Positions 35,427 through 43,261 of a stretch of 64,000 nt of DNA are shown piece after piece. The notes beneath the pieces are model-generated. The model was not told the origin of the DNA. It searched no databases and worked only from the letters and a program-made list of their open reading frames with translations. This DNA is from SXOA01 sp051004015. GTDB lineage: Bacteria; Planctomycetota; Planctomycetia; Pirellulales; Pirellulaceae. Both the position numbers and the translations under genes were made by a program. The stretch covers positions 1-64,000 of the forward strand of contig JBPCKT010000109.1 of the NCBI GenBank assembly GCA_051004015.1. Direction: 5' to 3'. Numbering within the stretch: position 1 is the first letter of the stretch; every line of letters starts with the position of its first letter.

Positions 35427-36842
35427 CTAGGCGGTCTGCAGCGCCCGGTTGCGGAACAAAAAGTCAATAATGTTCCCTTCGTGCGGCTGCAGCCAGTTGA
35501 GGCGGGTGGTGGGGAGGGGGCCGAGGTTGAGACGGTCGATGTGGGTGGCGTTGGTACACTCGGCTTTGAATTTCTCGTCGCGGGTGATGACCGTGCCGAC
35601 GAGCGTGGGGCCGATCTTGGCAAGCATCTCGCTTTGCGGGCACTTCACAACGGTGCTGAACGGGAACATGTATTCCTTCTTGGCGATGGCCGCTTCGGGC
35701 GAATCGCAGTGGACGATAGTCGGACGAATGTAAGCGCAGCGTTCTGCTTCCACGAGCCGCGGGCCGTACTTGGAAGTGAGATCCGTCACGCCGCTTTCCT
35801 TCAGGTCGGTTTCGATCATTCCCCAGACGGCTTTGGCCTGGCCGGGGATGGTGAAGGCAGCGAGGCCGGACTGTGGGTCTGAAGGCGGCTTCACTTCAGT
35901 GGGGCCAAGCCGGTCGGCGATCGCTTTGGCAATTTCGTTGGAATGTCGCGACGCCCAGATGCCGGAGCAGTTGATGCAGCCGCGGCCGGAGTTGATGTAG
36001 ATGCTCTCGCACATCAGGTCGAGATGCTTCTCCCAGTTATCGACCTCATCGTCGCCCAGCAGAATCTTGGAGAATCCCGGTCCATGAGCCTGCACCCGCG
36101 GATTCCCCTTGTATTGTTCCACCGTCGCCGTGCCGCCGAAAATCATCGCCCTTTGAGCCGTGGCGAGCACTGCCGCTCCGGCTTCGGGACCACCTGGAAA
36201 AATCGACCAGACTTCGCCGGGAATGCCCGCCGCCGTAAAGGCCGCGTGCATACGGAACGGAGTCCAAGGCTCCTGCGGTCCGGGCTTGAGAACGAGGCCG
36301 AGCTGCAAGGGAATCGCTGGCAGCCACAGGGTATGCACGCCGGGGGAATTCGATGGCAGTACCGCGCAGAGCACCGGCGATTGTGCCTGGTAACTCACTG
36401 TCACGCCGCGGCTCTCCACACCAAAACCCTTGGTCAAGATGTTCAAGTCCAAGCCGCGAGTGAGACAATCCAGAATCTTGTCGATGTTCCTCAGCACGAA
36501 AGCGTTCTTCGGCATGTTCATCCGGCACATGTGCTCGGGCAGACCCGTACTGGACGATTGCTGGCGGGCAAAGTCCTCCGGCGACTGCTGGCCGTCCCCC
36601 ATCGGCAGCGTGGCTGATTCGTACAGGTCCGCCGCCTTCTTGATGCGGCTGATGAGGTCCGCGACCGGAATCTCCCGCAGGATATCCCGCGCCTTCTGAG
36701 CCGATCGCATGTCCCGCTCAATCAGGCCGCGGTTGGCCTGGCTAACCTTGGCAATCGGCTCACCGGTGGCGAAATGAGTGACGGTGTCCTTATCGAGCGA
36801 ATCGTAAGGCTTGCCCCAACGGAGGACGGGAAGATTCAGCAC
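35427..36842 (-). CDS. Aldehyde dehydrogenase-fold protein, possibly an acyl reductase
   Basis: A 471-residue NAD(P)-dependent enzyme. GTG start with AGGAG 8 nt upstream. The nucleophile is C289 in NSGRGCINCSG. Upstream NAD-site features are PSNSPGVHTLWL, KPGPQEPWTPF and FGGTATVEQYKG. The usual ELGGK block with its general-base Glu is replaced by HGPGFSKILL. Loss of that Glu is seen in enzymes that reduce acyl groups, such as LuxC and CoA-acylating dehydrogenases. With the adjacent adenylating enzyme and alcohol dehydrogenase it fits an acid-to-aldehyde role; this is an inference. Confidence 0.82.
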   Translation of the reverse strand: MLNLPVLRWGKPYDSLDKDTVTHFATGEPIAKVSQANRGLIERDMRSAQKARDILREIPVADLISRIKKAADLYESATLPMGDGQQSPEDFARQQSSSTGLPEHMCRMNMPKNAFVLRNIDKILDCLTRGLDLNILTKGFGVESRGVTVSYQAQSPVLCAVLPSNSPGVHTLWLPAIPLQLGLVLKPGPQEPWTPFRMHAAFTAAGIPGEVWSIFPGGPEAGAAVLATAQRAMIFGGTATVEQYKGNPRVQAHGPGFSKILLGDDEVDNWEKHLDLMCESIYINSGRGCINCSGIWASRHSNEIAKAIADRLGPTEVKPPSDPQSGLAAFTIPGQAKAVWGMIETDLKESGVTDLTSKYGPRLVEAERCAYIRPTIVHCDSPEAAIAKKEYMFPFSTVVKCPQSEMLAKIGPTLVGTVITRDEKFKAECTNATHIDRLNLGPLPTTRLNWLQPHEGNIIDFLFRNRALQTA

Positions 36843-36851
36843 GGAAAACTC

Positions 36852-37634
36852 CTAGGTGGCGGGTTTGTCTTTGTTTTTTGCAACAAGTTCTCGTGCCCAT
36901 GCGGCATCCGCTTCGAGAAGCGGCGGGTGGGGATCCTGCGCGTAATCGATCTCTCGGTCATAACAACCCTCGGTGTACGCCCGCTCAAGGCAAGGTCGAA
37001 GCGCAAGTTCCACGTCCGGAACCGATGGGGAAATCGGAATGGGAATCTTGGGCAATGGGTCGCGAACTGAGAACGACCACATTCCAGCTTTCGGAAATTC
37101 CAATGCGCGGCAGATCATCACACAATAGTCGCCCCCTGGAGCAGGTGCCGATTCGAGCGGCAATTTCTGGCCGGCGCGGTGCAAGTCAATTTCAACGACA
37201 TTCACGCCGGCAGTCAGATAATCGATCCGCTTCGTCAAATAGGCTTCGCGGTCGGGGCCATGGGTTTTATTGGAGGGACTCAAAAGCTCAATCACCGTTA
37301 CGATTCGACGAGTATCGGCGTCCAAAATCTTGAGGTATTTATTGCCCTCCCTCCGCACCGCCGGCAACATGACCGTGGCTGGCGCTAACGTCGGCGAAAG
37401 TACTGTTGGAGCTGCGCCCTGCAATTCGGAAATGTACGCATCCGGCCGCACCATGCGTCGCTTCTCAGCCTCCGGTTCATGAATCCACACGTAGCGGTCA
37501 GCCGCCGCCACATATCTTTCCGGCAAATGTGCGTTCAGTTCCGCCCTCATTGCAATGATGAGTGTCAAATGTACGTCCGGCCAAAGAGACGGCTCTTCGA
37601 GATACGGGTCCATGCCGGGGAAGAAAATTGGCAT
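36852..37634 (-). CDS. DUF4058 family protein
   Basis: A 260-residue protein. The start FPGMDPYLEEPSLWPDVH is diagnostic of DUF4058, a planctomycete and cyanobacterial family of unknown function often present in many copies. Later parts include LPERYVAAADRYVW, IVTVIELLSPSNKTHG (similar to the Uma2 nuclease core) and YLTAGVNVVEIDLHR. It lies between the adenylating enzyme and the aldehyde dehydrogenase-fold gene, 9 bp from the latter. Confidence 0.85.
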   Translation of the reverse strand: MPIFFPGMDPYLEEPSLWPDVHLTLIIAMRAELNAHLPERYVAAADRYVWIHEPEAEKRRMVRPDAYISELQGAAPTVLSPTLAPATVMLPAVRREGNKYLKILDADTRRIVTVIELLSPSNKTHGPDREAYLTKRIDYLTAGVNVVEIDLHRAGQKLPLESAPAPGGDYCVMICRALEFPKAGMWSFSVRDPLPKIPIPISPSVPDVELALRPCLERAYTEGCYDREIDYAQDPHPPLLEADAAWARELVAKNKDKPAT

Positions 37635-37709
37635 TTGATTGTTTCAAATTAGAGCCTGGGAATGACAACTCACTTTCATTTTACTCAATGCCAACCGGCC
37701 GGCGGCTCC

Positions 37710-38843
37710 CTAATACACCCCCACCGTCGTCGTCGCCGCAATTCCGCGCCACGGCTTGACGCCGCTGATGCCGTCCCACGGATACTTGGCATAGGGCTGC
37801 TCTCGCTCCCCTTCGTCTCGCTCCAGGAAGCCGGGGACAAACAACTCTTTGGTGAGCGTGGTCAGCTTGACGCGGCCAGAGTCGCCGTGAGGGACTACCT
37901 TGAGCGGATCGTCGAAGTCCACCACCTCAATCACCGCCCGCGGCTGCGGGGCATAGTACGTAATCTTGTAGCCGTCGGCCGCACCGACGGGCTTGCTGCA
38001 GGCCAGGCCCATCAGCGTGTTGCCGTAAGTCGGCGTCATATAGATGCCGCTCACTTCCGGCGATCCACCGAAGTATTCCTCGATGCAGAACCGAGTGAAC
38101 TGCGGCGTGAATTCCGTCCCGCCGCTGAAGATGCCGGTGATGCCGGTGTCCTTGAAGGACTTCCCCTGCTTCTCGAGCTTGGTGCAAAGGGCCTCTAGCA
38201 GCTTGGGCGTCGTGAACATGCACTTGATGTCGTGCCCGGCGGAAAGAATCGACAGCACCTGGTCGATGCAGTGTTCCTTGTACGCCTCCAGATGCTCCAT
38301 CCAACCTTTCTTGATCAGCTTCACCACCCACCGCGGGTCGAGATCGATGCAGAAGCAGATGCCGCCCCGGTGCTGGCAAAGATGCTCCACCGCCAACCGC
38401 AGCCGCCGCGGGCCGGAGGGGCCGAGCATCAGCCAGTTGCTCCCCTTGGGGAAGTACTTGTCCGGCAGGGTCTCGCTGAAGTTCTCATAGTCGGTCCAGT
38501 GGTCCTCAATCACCATGCGGCTCTTGGGAATTCCAGTGGTGCCGCCAGTTTCAAAAATGTACGCCGGCTTGCCCGCGAGCCCCTTGGGAATCCAGCGGCT
38601 GATGGGGCCGCCGCGGAGCCAATCATCCTCGAACAGTGGGAACTTTTGGATGTCGGCAAAGCACTTCACGTCCTTGAGAGGGTCGAACTTCAGCCCCTTC
38701 TTCTTTTCCAACCAGAACGGACTGCCGGTCGAGTCGTGAAAGTGCCACTGAATGGTTTCAAAGGCATGATTGTCGAGTTGGTCTTTGGCGGCCTGGGCGC
38801 GGGATTTCATTTCCGCGGTCGTCGCGGTTTGAACCAGTGTCAT
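37710..38843 (-). CDS. LuxE/PaaK-like adenylate-forming enzyme
   Basis: A 377-residue ANL-type protein, shorter than PaaK (about 430) and similar in length to LuxE acyl-protein synthetase. The ATP-binding loop FETGGTTGIPKSRM (98-110) is clear, with IFSGGTEFTPQ and ITYYAPQPRAVIEVVDFDD further on. It could activate a carboxylic acid with ATP and pass the acyl group to the aldehyde dehydrogenase-fold partner downstream. It is the first gene of the leftward set that ends with the iron alcohol dehydrogenase. The acid is unknown. Confidence 0.8.
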   Translation of the reverse strand: MTLVQTATTAEMKSRAQAAKDQLDNHAFETIQWHFHDSTGSPFWLEKKKGLKFDPLKDVKCFADIQKFPLFEDDWLRGGPISRWIPKGLAGKPAYIFETGGTTGIPKSRMVIEDHWTDYENFSETLPDKYFPKGSNWLMLGPSGPRRLRLAVEHLCQHRGGICFCIDLDPRWVVKLIKKGWMEHLEAYKEHCIDQVLSILSAGHDIKCMFTTPKLLEALCTKLEKQGKSFKDTGITGIFSGGTEFTPQFTRFCIEEYFGGSPEVSGIYMTPTYGNTLMGLACSKPVGAADGYKITYYAPQPRAVIEVVDFDDPLKVVPHGDSGRVKLTTLTKELFVPGFLERDEGEREQPYAKYPWDGISGVKPWRGIAATTTVGVY

Positions 38844-39036
38844 CGAAGGTCCTCAGGCGGGAAGCGGAAGGAAAATCGCAAGGCGGGCGTGCTCTATTGG
38901 GCGGCATAACCAGCGCCGGCACGTGAAATTATAGAGTACCCCGCCGGCGTTCCACTGACAACCCGCATGGAGGCCACGCACCGCCTTCTGCTGAGGTAAA
39001 CTGGCATCCTTCAACCCATTGCTCCCAGGTGATTTC

Positions 39037-39348
39037 ATGGTCCGCCTCCTCGTTCTCTACGGTCATCCCACCGACCCCGCCGCCTTTGACCAGTACTACC
39101 AGGACCGTCATATCCCCATTGCCAAACGGATGCAGGGACTGAAGAAGTGGACCGTAGGCAAAGTGCAAGTGATGCCCGGCGAAGAACGGCCCCCCTATTA
39201 CTACGTCGCCGACATCTACATGGAGAGCCGCCAAGAGTTCGAGCGGCTGCTGGCTACACCTGAAGGACAAGCCGCCGTTGCCGACGTGCCGAGCTATGCG
39301 ACGGGGGGCGTGACGTTTCTGTATACTGAAATCGAGGAGATTATCTGA
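39037..39348 (+). CDS. EthD-family protein
   Basis: A 103-residue ferredoxin-like alpha/beta-barrel protein of the EthD family. LVLYGHPTDPAAFDQYYQDR, HIPIAKRMQGLKKW, YYVADIYMESRQEFERLLAT and SYATGGVTFLYTE fit the family. ATG 39037 has AGGTG upstream; the frame is open to 39019. Members often take part in degradation of ethers or other organics, but the role here is unknown. Confidence 0.87.
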   Translation: MVRLLVLYGHPTDPAAFDQYYQDRHIPIAKRMQGLKKWTVGKVQVMPGEERPPYYYVADIYMESRQEFERLLATPEGQAAVADVPSYATGGVTFLYTEIEEII

Positions 39349-39388
39349 GGCTCTTGTTAGCAAGGCAGCACAGGTCCGTGGAAACACA

Positions 39389-40957
39389 TCAGACAATCGC
39401 TTCCACTATCACCTTATACCCGGCGATCTCCAGGACGCGGATGGAAGCACCTCGGGGGATGTAGTCCCCTTCGCAGACAACGTCGAGGAAGGCGTTGCCG
39501 AAGCGGGCGCGGCCGATGGGGCGAAGAGGGGTTTCGGCGCGGCCGATAGAGCCGATCTGAACGGCGGACTCCATGGCTTTGCCGCTCGTCGTCGAGCCTT
39601 CGTGTTGAATCTCGACGCCGGAAGCAGCAGCCTCGTCGTCGCGGGCACCTGGCGGGGCGAGAATCATGTTGTTCAAGACCGGGATGACGTGGAAATAGCG
39701 CATCATCACCCCGGCTACCACCGCGAAGGCCGCACACGAGCTGAGGACCAGGAAGCTGGAGGAAAGGAGCGTGTTCCAATCGTGCTCCGACTCCGGCACG
39801 ATGAAGTTCTGGCAGGCCAAGACCATCGAAATCACAATCAGCAAGATTCCACTGACCCCCGCCACACCGAAGCCGGGAAGTACGAAAATCTCCACCGCAA
39901 GCAGCAGAACGCCCGTTCCGAACAATACCAATTCCAGCATGCCGGAAGTCCCCGCGTGGAAGCGGCTCCAGTAGAAGAGGGCGAAGCAAAGGAGGGCGGT
40001 GATGCCGCCGACGCAAGTGCCGGGCGCGCAAAGTTCATAGAGGAGGCCGACCAGGCCGACGATGAAGAGCAGCGCGGTGACCCACCACAGTCCCAGTACG
40101 TAGACCGCTTTGTCCGCGGTGTCCGGCCGGTACTCTTGCCAAGGTCCGTCCACTTGGAATCGCCCGCGGAGCTGCTCCGAGCCGGTGACGACGGCGCTGG
40201 CCAGTTGCAACTCCACCGCGCGCGAGCCGGAGACTTCCAAGAATCGCCCCTTCTGCGATTCGAGGACCAGCTCCAGTTTTTCCCAGTCGGCGGAGTCGGG
40301 GCGAGATTTGAGCTCGAGTTCGGAGAGGAACGTGACGATGTTCGTCGTCTTGTTCCGGCAGCGGAAGACCTCGACGTCCATATCGACCATCGCTTCCGCA
40401 AGTGCCGGTGGGCGGCCCTTGGCGATGGCCAGTCCGCGGACCCGCTGCACGAGGTCGGAGCGGTATTTCTCCGGGGCATAGCGGAACATGAAATCCTGGT
40501 CCAGAAAGATCATTCCCACGTCACCCAGCCGCGCGGTCGGCCGCATCACGATTTCGTCGCAGCCCAGCGAGACGAAAGCCGCTCCGCTCAGGGCTTCCTC
40601 CGGAACGTAGGCCACGGTGTGAGCCCAGGAAGCGTCGCGGAGCATCTCGGCCATGTTCCCGCTCTCGTCGACGTAGCCGCCGGGACTGTCGACTTCGATG
40701 ACCACCAGGTCGGCTCCCGCTTCCTTTGCGGCAGCCAGTTTGCGGGTGAAGTAGCCTTCCAGCCAGGGGGTAATCGGCCCCTCGAAATGGATGACGGCCG
40801 CCTTGCGGTAGGTCTTGGCGGCAGCGGGCTTGGCCGTCGGTGCGTCGTCGGCCCACAGCAGCGCGGCCATCAATAGCAGAGATAGCGCCGCGAGGCACCG
40901 GGGCCAGCGCAGCGGATGTCGCACTCGGGGCAGAAGCTTTTGACGCGCACGACGCAT
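39389..40957 (-). CDS. NfeD/membrane-bound ClpP-class serine protease
   Basis: A 522-residue membrane protein. A signal/anchor segment lies near residues 19-34 (CLAALSLLLMAALLWADD). A ClpP-like protease domain follows (VVIEVDSPGGYVDESG; ALSGAAFVSLGCDEIVM with the probable nucleophile Ser). Several membrane helices come next (about 290-440). The C-terminal OB-type NfeD domain includes IGRAETPLRPIGRARFG and GDYIPRGASIRVLEIAGYKV. ATG 40957 is taken as start; the frame is open to 41038. It may act on stomatin-like partners, which are not in the window. Confidence 0.87.
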   Translation of the reverse strand: MRRARQKLLPRVRHPLRWPRCLAALSLLLMAALLWADDAPTAKPAAAKTYRKAAVIHFEGPITPWLEGYFTRKLAAAKEAGADLVVIEVDSPGGYVDESGNMAEMLRDASWAHTVAYVPEEALSGAAFVSLGCDEIVMRPTARLGDVGMIFLDQDFMFRYAPEKYRSDLVQRVRGLAIAKGRPPALAEAMVDMDVEVFRCRNKTTNIVTFLSELELKSRPDSADWEKLELVLESQKGRFLEVSGSRAVELQLASAVVTGSEQLRGRFQVDGPWQEYRPDTADKAVYVLGLWWVTALLFIVGLVGLLYELCAPGTCVGGITALLCFALFYWSRFHAGTSGMLELVLFGTGVLLLAVEIFVLPGFGVAGVSGILLIVISMVLACQNFIVPESEHDWNTLLSSSFLVLSSCAAFAVVAGVMMRYFHVIPVLNNMILAPPGARDDEAAASGVEIQHEGSTTSGKAMESAVQIGSIGRAETPLRPIGRARFGNAFLDVVCEGDYIPRGASIRVLEIAGYKVIVEAIV

Positions 40958-41104
40958 GGAGTCAGCATAGCGGACGCAGCCTGGGGATTCAAACTCCGCT
41001 CCGCGCGGCTTGACGATGCTCCCCTCTTCTATTACCACAGAGAGTGTCCTACTGACCCGCTGGAGTTTCCGGCGGTCTCTCCATTCATTCCAGAGGTCTT
41101 GAAA

Positions 41105-41251
41105 ATGACGATTACGCGCATCGGTACGAACGCCAAGTATGCCACCGGCTGGGACGCCGCCTTCAGCCGGGGCAAGAAGGCCAAGTCGACGGCCGCCGCC
41201 GCGACCAAGAAGAAGTCTCCCGCCAAAAAGTCCAAAAAGGGGAAGAAATAG
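41105..41251 (+). CDS. Small lysine-rich planctomycete protein
   Basis: A 48-residue protein. The N-terminal half reads MTITRIGTNAKYATGWDAAF; the C-terminal half is a basic tail with KKKSPAKKSKKGKK. The SPAKK core resembles the SPKK DNA-binding motif of histone H1 tails. I recall similar MTITRIGTN proteins in other planctomycetes, without known function. ATG 41105 has AGAGG upstream. The next gene is the selenoprotein, with a long hairpin between them. Confidence 0.75.
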   Translation: MTITRIGTNAKYATGWDAAFSRGKKAKSTAAAATKKKSPAKKSKKGKK

Positions 41252-41279
41252 ACCGGCCCGGCGCGCGGTTCGCAGAAAG

Positions 41280-41357
41280 GGGGTCGGGAGGAGTTTTCGC
41301 GGTCACGGACTCTCGATTGTCGCTAGACGGATGCCCGCGAAAACCCCTCCCGACCCC
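41280..41357. repeat. Long stem-loop between the basic protein and selenoprotein genes
   Basis: GGGGTCGGGAGGAGTTTTCG (start 41280) and CGAAAACCCCTCCCGACCCC (end 41357) form a 23-bp stem with one mismatch around a 32-nt loop. It lies 28 bp after the basic protein stop and 15 bp before the selenoprotein ATG. It could be a dispersed repeat, a terminator-like structure, or both. There is no poly-U tract. Confidence 0.7.
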
Positions 41358-41372
41358 GTAGGAGATTATCCG

Positions 41373-41621
41373 ATGAAAGTTCATCTTCGTTACTGCTCGT
41401 CGTGAGGTTATGAACCGCAGGCCGTCAGTTTGGCGGCCAAAATCCTCACTCAGTTCAAACGGCAGGTCCAGTCCCTGGAGCTCGAGCCTTCGACGGGAGG
41501 CTGCTTTGAGCTCCGTGCCGGCGACGACCTCATCTACTCCAAACTCGCCACGGGGGAGTTTCCCGACGAGCGAAAGATGGTGGATGAGATTGGCCAGCGA
41601 ATGAAAAATAAGGTTGCCTAG
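41373..41621 (+). CDS. SelW-like (Rdx family) selenoprotein with in-frame UGA
   Basis: An 82-residue thioredoxin-fold selenoprotein if UGA at 41403-41405 is read as selenocysteine. The N-terminus is MKVHLRYCSSUGYEPQAV: C8-S-S-U11 is the CxxU redox motif, and YCxxUGYxP matches mammalian SelW (YCGAUGYKP). The rest, LEPSTGGCFELRAG and LIYSKLATGEFPDERKMV, fits the Rdx/SelW/SelT fold. A GGAG site lies about 9 nt before ATG 41373. A hairpin 14 nt after the UGA fits a bacterial SECIS. Standard gene calling would start at 41430 and lose the active site. Likely role: thiol/selenol redox. The TAG stop overlaps the convergent gene by a few bases. Confidence 0.85.
41420..41438 (+). promoter_or_regulatory. 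Candidate bacterial SECIS hairpin
   Basis: GGCCGUC (41420-41426) pairs with GGCGGCC (41432-41438) over seven pairs with one G-U wobble. The five-base loop AGUUU has G in its second position. The loop begins 21 nt after the UGA, within the 16-37 nt window described for bacterial SECIS elements. It is placed inside the coding sequence, as in bacteria. Confidence 0.75.
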
Positions 41622-43081
41622 TCGCGGTCGGCTTCCCGGCTCTCGCCCCGCATCCGCTCCACCGCCTTGCGGTAGCGGCTGTAGAACTCGGCGGCAGTCC
41701 ATCCCAGATACATGTTGCCGCCAATCGACAGAAACAGCGCGCAGCAGGTGAAGAACAGCGGCCAATAAGGGGGCGTCGTCTCTTGGCCGTCGGTAGCCGC
41801 TATGGCCAAACCCTTGGCGGACTTTGTCCCTCCCTTGCCGAGGCCCGTTCTTCCCTTGGGGTTCTCCACCGAAGCCGTCCGGTTGTTGTCCACTTCCGCG
41901 CGCTCGTCTTCCGCGGAAGTCGTCGACACGTTGTTGATGCTGGTGTCTCCGGCTCCAAACTTGGCTCGCGGCTGGGAAAGGCGAGTCTCTTCTTCCGGCA
42001 AGTACTGGTTGCCGTCATCGGGGGGAGTGAGCGTGGCCCGCGTCGTCCTCGGTCGGTTCGCCGGAGCATCCGCAAACTGGCTGCGGTCGAAGACCGGTGC
42101 ATCACTGGCAGTCGCGCGGGGCGGAGCCGAACGCGCGGGACCGTAAAGGGGCGCTGGCTCCGACTGCTCTTCCGCGGTCGTTTCTTCGGCTGGGTTCGTG
42201 GTGAACAGCTCGGGCGCTGCGCCGGGAACGCGGTCCTCCGCTGCCTCGCCATACTGCGGCTCCCCGGCATACCGGCCGGCAAACGGCTGCTCCCCAGGCT
42301 CCTCCATCGGTTGCTCGGCCCCTTCATCATCGACCGAATACCTCGGAGGGTTCCGCAAACGGGGCGGCTCGCTGGAACGGGGCACATTGGCCCTTGGCTC
42401 ATTGCGCCCTTCAGCCGTTCGCGGTCCGAAGGAGCGGGGCGATGTTGCCGAGGGCCCTTTCGCCATCGGTCCGTAGACGGTGGGTTCCTCCGCGGCGGCG
42501 GCCGGGGCGACGAGCCTTTGCTCTTGCCCCGTCAGTGGGGCGTGACGATGAGTCTTCTCCGACTTCCGCGGCAGCAGAATCTTGCCAGCCAGCACGACGA
42601 ACTGCTGAATTTGCCCCGCCTCGGGATAGACGTTCATGTAAATCTCGTCCCCCTCGCGGAGCTTCCCCAACAGGTCCGGCGAGAGCTGCACCAGGTATTG
42701 CACGCGGTGGTCGGCACCCACCTGCCAGCCGTGCGAGACATCGGTGGTCTCTTCGCTGCGTCCCTGGGCATCGACGACGATCGCCACGGGAATATCCGGC
42801 TCTTCCTGAGCGGCCCGCTCCTCGGCAGTTCCCTGCGGCGGCAACTGCGGAGTCCGCTGCGGAGCTTTCTTCAAATCGGCGGCCGAAATCCGCAGGCAGA
42901 GCCGATGAACTTCCTTCGCGGTGGAAGGGAGCTTGCTGGTGATGGTTTCCCCCTGCTCCAGCGACGCCAGAAACGTCGGCTCCACTTGCAGCACATATTC
43001 GAGCTGCCCCTCCTGCGTCGTCCGCCAGGTCTGTTGCACCCCCAGCACACTCACGCACAGCATTACGGCGAGTCCATTCAT
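41618..43081 (-). CDS. Planctomycete exported/membrane protein, function unknown
   Basis: A 487-residue protein. It has a hydrophobic N-terminus (LAVMLCVSVLGVQQ), a soluble domain (about 20-180: LEYVLQVEPTFLASLEQGE, IVVDAQGRSEETTDVSHGW, YMNVYPEAGQIQQFVVL), a long disordered Pro/Glu-rich linker (about 180-430) and a C-terminal membrane segment (PLFFTCCALFLSIGGNMYLG) followed by a basic tail. ATG 43081 has AAGGAG upstream; the frame is open to 43189. No known family is recognised. Confidence 0.72.
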   Translation of the reverse strand: MNGLAVMLCVSVLGVQQTWRTTQEGQLEYVLQVEPTFLASLEQGETITSKLPSTAKEVHRLCLRISAADLKKAPQRTPQLPPQGTAEERAAQEEPDIPVAIVVDAQGRSEETTDVSHGWQVGADHRVQYLVQLSPDLLGKLREGDEIYMNVYPEAGQIQQFVVLAGKILLPRKSEKTHRHAPLTGQEQRLVAPAAAAEEPTVYGPMAKGPSATSPRSFGPRTAEGRNEPRANVPRSSEPPRLRNPPRYSVDDEGAEQPMEEPGEQPFAGRYAGEPQYGEAAEDRVPGAAPELFTTNPAEETTAEEQSEPAPLYGPARSAPPRATASDAPVFDRSQFADAPANRPRTTRATLTPPDDGNQYLPEEETRLSQPRAKFGAGDTSINNVSTTSAEDERAEVDNNRTASVENPKGRTGLGKGGTKSAKGLAIAATDGQETTPPYWPLFFTCCALFLSIGGNMYLGWTAAEFYSRYRKAVERMRGESREADRD

Positions 43082-43261
43082 CGCATCATCTCCTTGAAAT
43101 GTGCCCATCCACGGCCGGGCCATGTTAGCCGGTTTGGGGGAGACAGGTAAAGAGCGAAAGTAGCCGCGGACGGCCCGCCTGGCGGACATTTTGGTTGGGG
43201 GGACTCCTATCTCGTCCTAAGCAATCTCGAGATGGGCCTGGGAAGGCAATCCTTCAAGCGT

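Noticed and set aside
41403..41405. TGA as a nonsense mutation in a dead gene
   Set aside because: It is the only stop, falls exactly on U of CxxU, and is followed by a hairpin at the SECIS distance. Still not proven without selB/selC.
41430..41621. 63-residue frame starting at an internal ATG
   Set aside because: It is the truncated C-terminal part of the SelW-like selenoprotein; the true start is 41373 with UGA readthrough.
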